A stretch of 64,000 bases of DNA from Orbaceae bacterium BiB (GTDB taxonomy: Bacteria; Pseudomonadota; Gammaproteobacteria; Enterobacterales; Orbaceae): positions 1-64,000 of the forward strand of contig CP133958.1 of the NCBI GenBank assembly GCA_036251205.1. Direction: 5' to 3'. The notes under the pieces were generated by a model. That model was not told the DNA's origin. It made no database searches and saw nothing but the letters and a program-made list of their open reading frames with translations. This document shows, piece after piece, positions 38,634-46,868 of this stretch. Position 1 is the stretch's first letter. Each line of letters begins with the position of its first letter. A program made the translations under genes and the position numbers.

Positions 38634-39636
38634 CTAGTATTGGATTACCTATTGGATAATAGCTAGTACTCATACCAATAATTAAAATTAAACCCATTAT
38701 TACTAATAATACCCCGCCGATGAGAGCGATAAATTGAGATATCATTACCCATCGTCTATTCTGTGTTCTATCTTTATTAATTAACCGTTCTGCTGTTTTT
38801 CTAGCATAATGAACAAAAATAGCAAAGAGTGAAGTCGTGACCGCTGTTCCTATTGATATTGCAAAAGTTGCTAAAATTCCCCAATAATACACACCAAAAC
38901 TATAAGAAAATATTAAAACTAATAGTGAACCAGAACACGGACGAATTCCGATTGATAGAATGATTCCTAAATCACCAAGCCAACCTTTGGTATGTGCCAT
39001 TTCGTGTTGATTTGGTAGGTGTTTATGGTTACAGCATTGGCAACCAGAAGATAAGGATGAGGGACTATTTTGTGGATTTAACGGCCTAATATGTCCAATT
39101 TTTTTCTGATTATTCTTGTCTGTTATTACTATTTTAATGAGTTTTTTAATCGTACGGTAGCATAGATATATACCAATCAGGATAATTAGTATATAGCTCA
39201 TTTGTTCAAGCCTATACTCCCCGATAGTAAGGTATTTTGTTGATACATTTAAAATAATTAAGGTTGCCGTAATTAATATAACTGCAGTAACACCTTGCAT
39301 GATTGCTGATAATAGCGTTAGAAGTAAACTTTTTTTCAATTGTTTTGGTTGTGTTGCCAGATAAGTTGAAATAATTATTTTGCCATGTCCCGGTCCTGCT
39401 GAATGTAAAATACCATATAAAAAGCTAAAGTAGAGTAATAAGGTACCAACTTGAAAAGGATCGTCTTTAGCTTTGATTAAAAACTGTATAAGTTGTTTAT
39501 GAAAATAGCGTTGCCAATCTTGAGCAATATTCACTAATTCAAACCAAGAGTGATATAACCCGATACCACTAACAATAATGATGGTGGTAATGATAAGTAA
39601 CCAAAAGGATAGTGTGATAATTTTTTTTATTTGCAT
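38626..39636 (-). CDS. zevB: NicO/RcnA family metal transporter, ZevB-like
   Basis: 336-residue inner-membrane protein of the nickel/cobalt (NicO) family, about seven helices. Family motif: HSAGPGHGKIIISTYLA near 80-96, and GIRPCSGSLLVLIFSYSFGVY later. The central loop is metal-ligand rich (SGCQCCNHKHLPNQHEMAHTKG). It follows a DUF1007 gene with a 10-bp overlap; this pair is ZevAB in Haemophilus influenzae, a zinc uptake system. The Zur-type palindrome upstream of the operon supports zinc rather than nickel as the cargo. Direction of transport is inferred from the Haemophilus work. Confidence 0.8.
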   Translation of the reverse strand: MQIKKIITLSFWLLIITTIIIVSGIGLYHSWFELVNIAQDWQRYFHKQLIQFLIKAKDDPFQVGTLLLYFSFLYGILHSAGPGHGKIIISTYLATQPKQLKKSLLLTLLSAIMQGVTAVILITATLIILNVSTKYLTIGEYRLEQMSYILIILIGIYLCYRTIKKLIKIVITDKNNQKKIGHIRPLNPQNSPSSLSSGCQCCNHKHLPNQHEMAHTKGWLGDLGIILSIGIRPCSGSLLVLIFSYSFGVYYWGILATFAISIGTAVTTSLFAIFVHYARKTAERLINKDRTQNRRWVMISQFIALIGGVLLVIMGLILIIGMSTSYYPIGNPILAR

Positions 39637-40259
39637 GATACTAGGACTTTTTGTGAAAAGATTTTACCTAGGACAAAACTGTCTGTTTCAATTGCAGTTT
39701 CATTCTCATCAAGAGCTTGAGCATAATTTAAGATCTCATCACTTGGCTTTGGTTTATCAATGATAATCTTACAATTGTTATGATTAATGGTGATATCGCT
39801 ATCTTGTTCATAATACATATCAACATAAAAGGTTTTTTCATAGGTCATAAGTTCAAACTTACTGTTTGAAATAGGTAATGGATGCTTTAAATTTAGCCAA
39901 AAATCAACAGTTGCTTTATGGTTATTAAAAGTCAGTGCCGCCTCTTCTTTTTGCAAAGTGATTTCAATCGGTAATTTTTTCCCATTGGTCATGATTGAAA
40001 ATTCAGAAAATATATTATTTTCAGCAATGTTATTGACTAAATCAGTTAATGTCTGTGTCGGATTTTGCTGATACTCAATTTGTAGATAACTCGAGGTTAA
40101 TTCATCCATCGTCCAAACCAAGTGGAGCCGGCTTAGTTGATCATTTTGTATATAGAATGAGGTTTTTAGCGTAATAAAACTATGAGGATGGCTATAAGCA
40201 AAAGTCGAAGCTAGCATGATAAGTAGTAAAGAGTACTTTAGATAATAATAACGGAACAT
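39627..40259 (-). CDS. zevA: DUF1007 periplasmic metal-binding protein, ZevA-like
   Basis: 210-residue exported protein with a signal peptide (LLLIMLASTFAYS) and an HPHSFI motif right after the cleavage region, typical of DUF1007 proteins. WTMDELTSSYL and the late YYEQDSDITI are also family-like. In Haemophilus the homologue ZevA binds zinc and works with ZevB. The start ATG lies 16 bp downstream of a long inverted repeat that contains a Zur-like core; no clear ribosome-binding site is seen between them. Confidence 0.8.
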   Translation of the reverse strand: MFRYYYLKYSLLLIMLASTFAYSHPHSFITLKTSFYIQNDQLSRLHLVWTMDELTSSYLQIEYQQNPTQTLTDLVNNIAENNIFSEFSIMTNGKKLPIEITLQKEEAALTFNNHKATVDFWLNLKHPLPISNSKFELMTYEKTFYVDMYYEQDSDITINHNNCKIIIDKPKPSDEILNYAQALDENETAIETDSFVLGKIFSQKVLVSCK

Positions 40260-40274
40260 ATTTTTTCATAAATT

Positions 40275-40314
40275 AACTACCGATTGTTATAGTATAACAT
40301 AACAATCGGTAGTT
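40275..40314 (-). promoter_or_regulatory. Zur-type operator nested in a 40-bp inverted repeat
   Basis: The core TGTTATA-G-TATAACA (40285-40299) is a perfect 7-1-7 palindrome matching the Zur consensus core of gammaproteobacteria. A second, longer dyad with a shifted centre spans the same DNA: AACTACCGATTGTTAT (40275-40290) and ATAACAATCGGTAGTT (40299-40314), 16-bp perfect arms. It lies just upstream of the zevAB operon. Confidence 0.75.
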
Positions 40315-40449
40315 GTGATTAAATAATAGTTATCCAATCAAAAATAGAAGATTGTTGTTTGAGAAAAATACTAACTAACCGTTATTACCACACTTTTAAT
40401 GAAGAGTCTAACCACTATCATAAAAATATAGTCTCAATTTGCTACAATA

Positions 40450-40478
40450 AAAAAACCACCAGATATTGGTGGTTTTTT
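40450..40478. terminator. terminator after tkt
   Basis: AAAAAACCACC-AGATATT-GGTGGTTTTTT: a five-GC-rich stem flanked by A and T tracts, 20 bases past the tkt stop on the minus strand. Works in either direction. Confidence 0.85.
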
Positions 40479-40497
40479 AGTGATTGTTAGAGTTTGA

Positions 40498-42504
40498 TTA
40501 TTTTAACAATGCTTTAGCTTCAGCGATAACATGCTCGATAGTAAAGCCAAACTCTTTAAAGAGTAATTCAGCTGGCGCTGATTCACCAAATGAATGCATA
40601 CCAATTACTTTACCATTTAAACCAACATATTTATACCAGAAGTCAGCAATACCAGCTTCAATGGCAATACGTTTAGTGACTGATGATGGTAATACTGATT
40701 CTTTATATGCTGCATCTTGTTTATCAAACGCATCTGTTGCCGGCATTGATACCACACGAACTTTTTTACCTTCTTTGGTTAGTTGCTCATAGGCTTCGAC
40801 AGCGAGTTCTACTTCAGAACCTGTTGCAATAAAGATTAGTTCAGGTGTGCCTGCACAATCTTTTAGAATATAACCACCACGATAAGCATTAGCTATCTGT
40901 TCAGGGGTACGATCTTGCTGTTTTAGGTTTTGGCGTGAGAAAATTAGCGCAGTTGGACCATCTTTTCGTTCAACCGCATATTGCCATGCAATTGCTGATT
41001 CGACTTGGTCACATGGACGCCATGTGCTCATATTTGGCGTTAAACGTAAGCTTGCCATCTGTTCTACAGGTTGATGGGTTGGTCCATCTTCACCAAGACC
41101 GATTGAATCATGGGTATAAACAAAAATAGAGCGAATTTTCATTAATGCTGACATACGCAGTGCGTTACGCGCATATTCCATAAACATTAGGAACGTTGCA
41201 CCGTAAGGAATAAAGCCGCCATGTAAAGAAATACCGTTCATAATTGCTGACATACCGAATTCACGTACACCATAATGGATATAGTTACCATTTGGATTTG
41301 CTAAAATCTCTTTTGAGCCAGACCACATTGTTAAGTTACTTGGTGCTAGGTCAGCTGAGCCGCCTAAAAACTCAGGAAGGTCTTTAGCAAAAGCTTCGAT
41401 TGCATTTTGTGACGCTTTACGGCTAGCAATAGTAGCTGGGTTAGCTTGTAATTTTTCAACAAAGGCTCTGGCAACTTGATGCCAATTGTGTGGTAATTCA
41501 CCGGCAGTACGTCGTTTAAACTCTTTAGCTAATTCTGGATAAGCTTGTTCATAAGCTGCAAATCTGCTGTTCCAATCGGCTTCAAGCTGTTTACCTTTAT
41601 TCTTACAATCCCATGCTGCATAATATTCTTGTGGGATTTCAAAAGCAGGGTAGTTCCAACCAAGTTGTTTACGGGTCGCTTCAACTTCTGCATCACCAAG
41701 TGGTGCACCATGGCTATCATGAGTTCCCGCTTTATTTGGTGAACCAAATCCGATAGTTGTTTTGCACATTAATAGTGATGGTTTATCTGTGACCGCCTGT
41801 GCTTGCTCTATCGCTAATTTGACGGCATTTGCATCATGACCATCAATATGTTTGATAACATGCCAGCCATAAGCATCAAAACGTTTTGCTGTATCATCGG
41901 TAAACCATCCTTCGACATGACCATCAATTGAGATGCCATTATCATCATAAACGGCAATTAATTTACCTAGTTTTAGTGTACCAGCTAGTGAACAGGCTTC
42001 ATGAGAAATACCTTCCATTAAGCAGCCATCACCTAAAAATGCATAAGTATAGTGATCAACAATTTCATGACCAGCTTTATTAAATTGTGCTGCTAAGGTT
42101 CTTTCCGCAATTGCCATACCTACCGCATTGGCGATACCTTGGCCTAAAGGACCGGTTGTAGTTTCTACACCTGCAGTGTAACCATATTCTGGGTGACCTG
42201 GTGTTTTAGAGTGTAGTTGACGGAAATTTTTTAAATCATCAATTGATAAATCATAACCAGTAAGATGGAGTAGGCTATAGATTAGCATCGATGCATGACC
42301 ATTAGATAAAACAAAACGGTCACGGTTAGCCCAATGTGGATTGGTTGGGTTATGATGTAAAAAACCACGCCATAATACTTCAGCTATATCAGCCATACCC
42401 ATCGGTGCGCCTGGATGTCCTGATTTTGCTTTTTGTACAGCATCCATGCTTAATGCACGAATTGCATTGGCCAGCTCGCGATGAGATAAATTCGCTGAAT
42501 TCAT
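40498..42504 (-). CDS. tkt: transketolase
   Basis: Thiamine-diphosphate enzyme of the non-oxidative pentose phosphate pathway; also consumes erythrose-4-phosphate. Seen: [45 protein letters not shown]...[14 protein letters not shown], the ThDP motif [13 protein letters not shown] ending in [30 protein letters not shown] and the C-terminal [18 protein letters not shown]. 668 residues from ATG 42504, which has GGAG upstream; the longer frame to 42552 is intergenic. It is last in a minus-strand group with rpiB and tal, beside C4-sugar genes. Confidence 0.95.
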   Translation of the reverse strand: MNSANLSHRELANAIRALSMDAVQKAKSGHPGAPMGMADIAEVLWRGFLHHNPTNPHWANRDRFVLSNGHASMLIYSLLHLTGYDLSIDDLKNFRQLHSKTPGHPEYGYTAGVETTTGPLGQGIANAVGMAIAERTLAAQFNKAGHEIVDHYTYAFLGDGCLMEGISHEACSLAGTLKLGKLIAVYDDNGISIDGHVEGWFTDDTAKRFDAYGWHVIKHIDGHDANAVKLAIEQAQAVTDKPSLLMCKTTIGFGSPNKAGTHDSHGAPLGDAEVEATRKQLGWNYPAFEIPQEYYAAWDCKNKGKQLEADWNSRFAAYEQAYPELAKEFKRRTAGELPHNWHQVARAFVEKLQANPATIASRKASQNAIEAFAKDLPEFLGGSADLAPSNLTMWSGSKEILANPNGNYIHYGVREFGMSAIMNGISLHGGFIPYGATFLMFMEYARNALRMSALMKIRSIFVYTHDSIGLGEDGPTHQPVEQMASLRLTPNMSTWRPCDQVESAIAWQYAVERKDGPTALIFSRQNLKQQDRTPEQIANAYRGGYILKDCAGTPELIFIATGSEVELAVEAYEQLTKEGKKVRVVSMPATDAFDKQDAAYKESVLPSSVTKRIAIEAGIADFWYKYVGLNGKVIGMHSFGESAPAELLFKEFGFTIEHVIAEAKALLK

Positions 42505-42542
42505 AATTGATTCTCCAAAAATTAAATTTGCGTAAAGGGTAA

Positions 42543-42563
42543 AACGCCTCATTATGAGGCGTT
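42543..42563 (-). terminator. intercistronic hairpin between tal and tkt
   Basis: AACGCCTCA-TTA-TGAGGCGTT, a perfect 9-bp stem followed on the minus strand by a short TTTT. It may be a leaky terminator or an RNA-processing/stability hairpin that sets the tal:tkt ratio. Confidence 0.65.
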
Positions 42564-42581
42564 ACAATAAAAGATATTTAA

Positions 42582-43532
42582 TTAAAGTAATTTTGTTAAC
42601 ATTTCTTCTAATTTACCTTGATCAACTGCAAATGCACGAATACCTTCAGACAGTTTTTCAACGGCCATTGCATCTGAGTTATGCTGCCATCTAAATTCTG
42701 ATTCAGTCATTGGCGCAGGACGAGCAACAACAGTTTGCTGTGGATTTAATTTTCTTTCCACTGGGCTAGTTGAATTTTGCATTTCAGTGAGTAGGTTTGG
42801 CGCAATAGTTAAGCGATCGCAACCTGCTAAGGCTAATATTTGATCAACTTTACGGAAGCTTGCTCCCATAACAATTGTTTTATAGCCATGTTGCTTGTAG
42901 TAATCATAGATATTACGTACTGAAACAACACCAGGATCTTGATCTGCAATATAGTTTTCAATTGGTTTTTTATTATTGTACCAATCATAGATACGACCAA
43001 CGAATGGTGAAATTAAAAATACGTCAGCTTCAGCACATGCTCTTGCTTGTGCGAACGAGAATAGTAGTGTTAGGTTACAGTTAATACCTTCTTTTTCTAA
43101 CTCTTCAGCAGCACGGATACCTTCCCAAGTTGACGCTAATTTGATTAAAATACGTGATTTATCAATGCCTTTTTCTTTATAAAGCTGAATGATTTTACGC
43201 GCTTTTTCAATACATTTAGTTTTATCAAAAGAGAGTCTTGCATCAACTTCTGTTGAGATACGACCTGGAACATATTTCAATATTTCTGCACCAATATTCA
43301 CGGCGACTTGATCACTGGCATTAATTAATTGTTGTTCTTTTGAACCACCTAATTTTTTAGCCGTTTCAATGGCAGAATCAATCAAATATTTGTATTGTGG
43401 TAATTGTGCGGCTTTTAAGACTAATGATGGGTTAGTCGTTGCATCTTCAGGAGAGAATTGCTTAATTGAATCGATATCACCTGTATCGGCAACAACCACG
43501 GTATACTTCTTGAACTCATCTAATTGACTCAT
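42582..43532 (-). CDS. tal: transaldolase
   Basis: Class I aldolase of the pentose phosphate pathway: sedoheptulose-7-P plus GAP to erythrose-4-P plus fructose-6-P. 316 residues, as in E. coli TalB. Seen: [38 protein letters not shown], the Schiff-base lysine in [42 protein letters not shown] and TIVMGASFR. It lies between rpiB and tkt and would dispose of the erythrose-4-P that the neighbouring C4 genes are predicted to make. Confidence 0.95.
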   Translation of the reverse strand: MSQLDEFKKYTVVVADTGDIDSIKQFSPEDATTNPSLVLKAAQLPQYKYLIDSAIETAKKLGGSKEQQLINASDQVAVNIGAEILKYVPGRISTEVDARLSFDKTKCIEKARKIIQLYKEKGIDKSRILIKLASTWEGIRAAEELEKEGINCNLTLLFSFAQARACAEADVFLISPFVGRIYDWYNNKKPIENYIADQDPGVVSVRNIYDYYKQHGYKTIVMGASFRKVDQILALAGCDRLTIAPNLLTEMQNSTSPVERKLNPQQTVVARPAPMTESEFRWQHNSDAMAVEKLSEGIRAFAVDQGKLEEMLTKLL

Positions 43533-43627
43533 GTGAATATCCTCATAAAAATCATGTCTGATAAAAACGATATATTGGTTACTATTATAATCAAGTTATT
43601 CTTTTAATGACATATAATTATATCATA

Positions 43628-44086
43628 TTATTCTTTACTATAGAGTTTATCGTAGTAATTGATTCTTTCCACTTTTTGTATTGATCCCCCCCCTTCAAAC
43701 TCTGATTCAAGCCAAGTTTGTATGATTTTCTTTGCTAATTCAATACCAATTACTCGGGCTCCTAGCGTGATAATTTGTGCATTATTACTTTTACGAGCTC
43801 GCTCAGCTGAAAAAGTATCATGACACTGTGCTGCTTTAATTCCCGGTACTTTATTGGCTGAGATCGCTACACCAATACCAGTTCCACAAATTAATATTCC
43901 TCTTTCATGACTACCTTGCTTTATCGCACATGCCACCGCATTAGCAACATCTGGATATAATTTATTTTTCGGCTGTTTATCGCTACTATAATCGACAATT
44001 TCTAAGCCTTTCGATATTAAATAGTCAACAACTTTATCCTTGAAATCAAATGCAGCATCATCAGCACCAATAGCAATCGGTAACAT
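43628..44086 (-). CDS. rpiB: RpiB/LacAB family sugar-phosphate isomerase (candidate D-erythrulose-4-P isomerase)
   Basis: 152-residue isomerase of the RpiB family. Seen: IGADDAAFDFKDKVVDYL, DYSSDKQPKNKLYPDVA, GILICGTGIGVAISANKVPGIKAA (with the catalytic Cys in ICGTG) and HDTFSAERARKSNNAQIITLGARVIG. Classical RpiB interconverts ribose-5-P and ribulose-5-P; the EryI/DerI subgroup converts D-erythrulose-4-P to D-erythrose-4-P. Because a LerI/EryH-like isomerase is encoded nearby, the C4 role is attractive, but with tal and tkt downstream a plain ribose-5-P isomerase is possible too. Confidence 0.88.
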   Translation of the reverse strand: MLPIAIGADDAAFDFKDKVVDYLISKGLEIVDYSSDKQPKNKLYPDVANAVACAIKQGSHERGILICGTGIGVAISANKVPGIKAAQCHDTFSAERARKSNNAQIITLGARVIGIELAKKIIQTWLESEFEGGGSIQKVERINYYDKLYSKE

Positions 44087-44433
44087 AGCTTTCTCCTAAT
44101 ATAATTAAAATATTTTATGTTCAAAAGTTCACTAGTGTAACTTTTGTTATTTTGTAATATATAAGGAAATAATTACGAGATCAAGATCACAAATTTGGCT
44201 TTTAATCTTAAAAAATAATAAAATAATGGCTATTTTATTATTTATTAGCGATCTGAAAAATCTTGTTATTATTTTTTAATTGCTCATTTTTATGATAATT
44301 AAGTGATTTTTGAACAGTTGGCGATATTTTGTTCTTTAACTCAATGCATGATTAATAAAGGTTGGAGAAATTAAGAGATAACTTCACCGTGATATATACG
44401 ATGAAGTTAGTAAAAGGTTATTGCTGATAAACA
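44087..44433 (-). promoter_or_regulatory. control region of rpiB-tal-tkt with CRP-like and TGAAC sites
   Basis: A CRP-like site CGAGATCAAGATCACA lies at 44176-44191 (minus strand TGTGA-N6-TCTCG). Closer to rpiB, 44119-44132 reads TGTTCAAAAGTTCA, holding two copies of the GTTCA half site also found as a palindrome before pdxA2. Another TGAAC lies near 44313. These suggest control by CRP and by the SorC regulator encoded next door. Confidence 0.5.
44379..44409 (-). terminator. terminator after the SorC-family regulator gene
   Basis: TAACTTCA (44379-44386) and TGAAGTTA (44402-44409) form an 8-bp stem, followed on the minus strand by a T-rich TCTCTTAATTT. It separates the IIA-lerI-regulator unit from rpiB-tal-tkt. 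Confidence 0.55.
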
Positions 44434-45402
44434 TTATTTATTATGTTGTAAATTTAATATAGTTCGAGCGTTAGATGAATTAGTCGCAATAATATCAACA
44501 ACACCAGATCTTAATGCGCCAAGTATCGCCATCGCTTTAGTATTTTCGGAAGCAACGGCAATAACACATGGAATATTTCTAAGTTCTTCAATACTTAAAC
44601 CTATGACACGGTCGTTCATAACGGTATCAACGGGTCGGCCTTGAATATCAAAAAAGCCATAACCTGCAATTTCACCGATAACACCTTGGCTGATACTTGC
44701 ATGCATTATTTCTTGTGGTGTGAACCAACCGAGTTGCACCATATAGCTATTTTCATTCATATCACCAAGACCGACGATGGCAATATCCGCCTTACTCGCT
44801 CGCTCAAGAGTCTCTTTTATTACTCTGTTTTGTAAAAATGCCTTTTTGAGTTCGCGATTTTCCACATAAGCAGGGGCATATAATGTTTCACTTGTACCGT
44901 TAAATTTTCTTGCTAAGTTACGGCTAATATGATCAGCATCGATAAGCTCACCATCACGAAGTGTTCCCCCGATACCACAAATAAATTTACACTGTTTTTC
45001 AGGAAAAATACCGACATGGCTAGCAACAGCTGCAACATTTCTACCTTGGCCCACGGCAACTGTCATACCATTTTTTAATACACTTGAAAGGTAATTCGTA
45101 ACAAGTGATGCGACTTGTCGACGCTGTTCTTCTTCATCTTGGTGATCGATGGCAATTAACGCTCTTTTTATACCGAAAGCATTAACAAACTGCTGTTCAA
45201 TTTTAGAACTGAATACGGGATGATATTTGACATTAATTTCGACAATCCCTTCTGTACGAGCTTTTTTGAGTAAACGTCCGACTTTAATCCTTGAAATGCC
45301 AAATCGTTGAGCTATCTCTTCTTGAGTTTGTTCATTTTCATAGTAGGCGACGGCAATCTCAGTTAAAAGCTCATTTTCTTGATTGGTGTCAAATACATCC
45401 AT
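44434..45402 (-). CDS. SorC family sugar-binding transcriptional regulator
   Basis: 322 residues. N-terminal helix-turn-helix EEIAQRFGISRIKVGRLLKKARTEGIVEI, then the SorC effector domain, which resembles an inactive sugar-phosphate isomerase: VGQGRNVAAVASHV, CKFICGIGGTLRDGELIDADHI, ADIAIVGLGDMNENS, GVIGEIAGYGFFD and a C-terminal ALRSGVVDIIATN. ATG 45402 has AAGGA upstream; the TTG at 45423, next to the lerI-like stop, would add seven residues. Phosphorylated sugars are usual effectors; a tetrose or tetronate phosphate would fit the locus. Confidence 0.88.
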   Translation of the reverse strand: MDVFDTNQENELLTEIAVAYYENEQTQEEIAQRFGISRIKVGRLLKKARTEGIVEINVKYHPVFSSKIEQQFVNAFGIKRALIAIDHQDEEEQRRQVASLVTNYLSSVLKNGMTVAVGQGRNVAAVASHVGIFPEKQCKFICGIGGTLRDGELIDADHISRNLARKFNGTSETLYAPAYVENRELKKAFLQNRVIKETLERASKADIAIVGLGDMNENSYMVQLGWFTPQEIMHASISQGVIGEIAGYGFFDIQGRPVDTVMNDRVIGLSIEELRNIPCVIAVASENTKAMAILGALRSGVVDIIATNSSNARTILNLQHNK

Positions 45403-45423
45403 AATAGATTCCTTTGTACTCAA

Positions 45424-46203
45424 TTATATCGATCGGTTAATGATAGATAATATATTACAAAAACTGTCTGCTTGCCATGCGCTACGACCAATAAATAATC
45501 CATCAATGTTTGGTTGATTTATTAATTCGGCACAGTTACTTGAGTTAACACTGCCGCCATAAAGTAGGTGAATATTATCAGCTATTTCTTTCCCATATAG
45601 GTCTGTTAGTGCTTCCCTAAGTTTTTTATGAATAGTTTCTGCTTCTTCTGCAGTAGCGGGTATGCCGTTTTCTCCTATTGCCCAAATCGGCTCATAGGCA
45701 ATAATAACTTGTTGTATTTGCTCTTGGTGCAACCCAAAAATGGCTGCTTTCATCTGTTTTATAACAGTTTCAGCAGAGATATTCCAAGCTTTTTCTTGTG
45801 CACTATCACCAATACAGACTAAGGGTTTTAAACCATGCTTAAGTGCAGCTCTTACTTTTTTGTGTACGGTTAAATCTGTCTCACCAAAAAATTCCCTTCT
45901 TTCTGAGTGACCAATTTCAACAAGATAAGCTCCAGTATCTTTTACCATAATTGGTGAGATTTCTCCCGTAAAAGCACCGGTATCTTCAAAGTGCATATTT
46001 TGTACACCTATTAAGCAATTAATTTGGTTATTCTTGATTGTATTCGTCACTTCCCGCACTGTTGTAAACGGTGGAATAATGAATGGCTGGATTTGCTGTT
46101 GCAAGTCGGTAATAAGATGCTTTTTAAACTGTTCACAAAATAATAGTGATTGATCGAGTGTCTTATTCATTTTCCAACTGGTACCGATGTAAGTTTTTTT
46201 CAT
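45424..46203 (-). CDS. TIM-family L-erythrulose-1-phosphate isomerase (EryH/LerI-like)
   Basis: 259-residue triosephosphate isomerase homologue. Catalytic residues are present: Asn and Lys of GTSWKMNK, His of EIGHSERREFFGE, Glu of IAYEPIWAIGENGIPAT, and the phosphate loop LYGGSVNSSNC...DGLFIGRSAW. The wording GTSWKMNKT, IIPPFTTVREV, GVQNMHFEDTGAFTGEISP and IGRSAWQ follows the EryH/LerI subgroup of erythritol catabolism (L-erythrulose-1-P to D-erythrulose-4-P) rather than housekeeping TpiA. It could also process DHAP made by PdxA2. It lies between the PTS IIA gene (15 bp) and the regulator. Confidence 0.82.
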   Translation of the reverse strand: MKKTYIGTSWKMNKTLDQSLLFCEQFKKHLITDLQQQIQPFIIPPFTTVREVTNTIKNNQINCLIGVQNMHFEDTGAFTGEISPIMVKDTGAYLVEIGHSERREFFGETDLTVHKKVRAALKHGLKPLVCIGDSAQEKAWNISAETVIKQMKAAIFGLHQEQIQQVIIAYEPIWAIGENGIPATAEEAETIHKKLREALTDLYGKEIADNIHLLYGGSVNSSNCAELINQPNIDGLFIGRSAWQADSFCNILSIINRSI

Positions 46204-46218
46204 TTTAACGCCTCTTTT

Positions 46219-46587
46219 TCATTGCTCTATTAGGAACGTATCGTGGATAGATAATTGTTTTGGTAGCTCGCCTGAGACATGTATTGCACCATCAAGTCTT
46301 GCTTGATTTTCTCCATCGAAAATAATCGTCATATGGCCCAGATTCTCAAAATTTTTTATCACCTCACTACCCACTGCTGTAATAGTATATGAGAGAGTAC
46401 CAATAGTAAGTATATTATTTACTGTAAAAGTATTTGTTAACGATAAATCGTTCGCTAGAATTATACAGTAATCAAATAGCTCACTAGAAATCCCTTCTTT
46501 AAAGGTGATGAGCATCTTTTCTTGATAAAAATTTTTTGCATGTTGACCAATATCCACAATCTGTGTGTAACAAATTACGTTAGACAT
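46219..46587 (-). CDS. PTS glucitol/sorbitol-type IIA homologue lacking the active-site His
   Basis: 122 residues, alignable end to end with E. coli SrlB/GutA (QMLITFREG versus KMLITFKEG; PVTAVGS versus TITAVGS; LGHVTLRFDG versus LGHMTIIFDG; TVHVAG versus AIHVSG). In SrlB the phospho-accepting histidine lies in EYCFIHCHG; here the same spot reads DYCIILAND (39-47), with no histidine. It therefore may not accept phosphate from HPr and could be a binding or regulatory relic. No glucitol IIC gene is visible; the matching IIB domain is fused to a kinase in the divergent operon. First gene of the minus-strand unit, with GAGG before the ATG. Confidence 0.85.
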   Translation of the reverse strand: MSNVICYTQIVDIGQHAKNFYQEKMLITFKEGISSELFDYCIILANDLSLTNTFTVNNILTIGTLSYTITAVGSEVIKNFENLGHMTIIFDGENQARLDGAIHVSGELPKQLSIHDTFLIEQ

Positions 46588-46746
46588 ACTTTTTCCTCGT
46601 CTTTAATAAACTTATTTCATATGAATTGCAATGGATCATTTGTTTTATTTTGAATTTTGACAATTATTCTTCTGAAAGGGAAATTTTTATCACTAAAATT
46701 TTGATTTGTATCACAAAGTGATATTAAACCTCGATGGTGTTGATAA

Positions 46747-46768
46747 AAATGTGATCATAATCTCATTA
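46747..46768. promoter_or_regulatory. CRP-like site in the IIA/pdxA2 divergent region
   Basis: AAATGTGATCATAATCTCAT (46747-46766) matches the CRP consensus TGTGA-N6-TCACA with one mismatch in the second arm. It is placed between two divergent catabolic operons, as expected for catabolite control. Confidence 0.65.
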
Positions 46769-46796
46769 CTTTTAGAATTTATTTAATACAATTATT

Positions 46797-46810
46797 TGAA
46801 CTAAAGTTCA
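46797..46810. promoter_or_regulatory. TGAAC-N4-GTTCA operator, candidate SorC regulator site
   Basis: TGAACTAAAGTTCA is a perfect dyad 58 bp before pdxA2. The same half site is repeated upstream of rpiB, so it probably binds the SorC-family regulator of the locus. Confidence 0.5.
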
Positions 46811-46868
46811 TCAAATAAACATATGTTAAGTTTTTTTATCTAAAAAAATACTATTAGGAGCTTATTTT

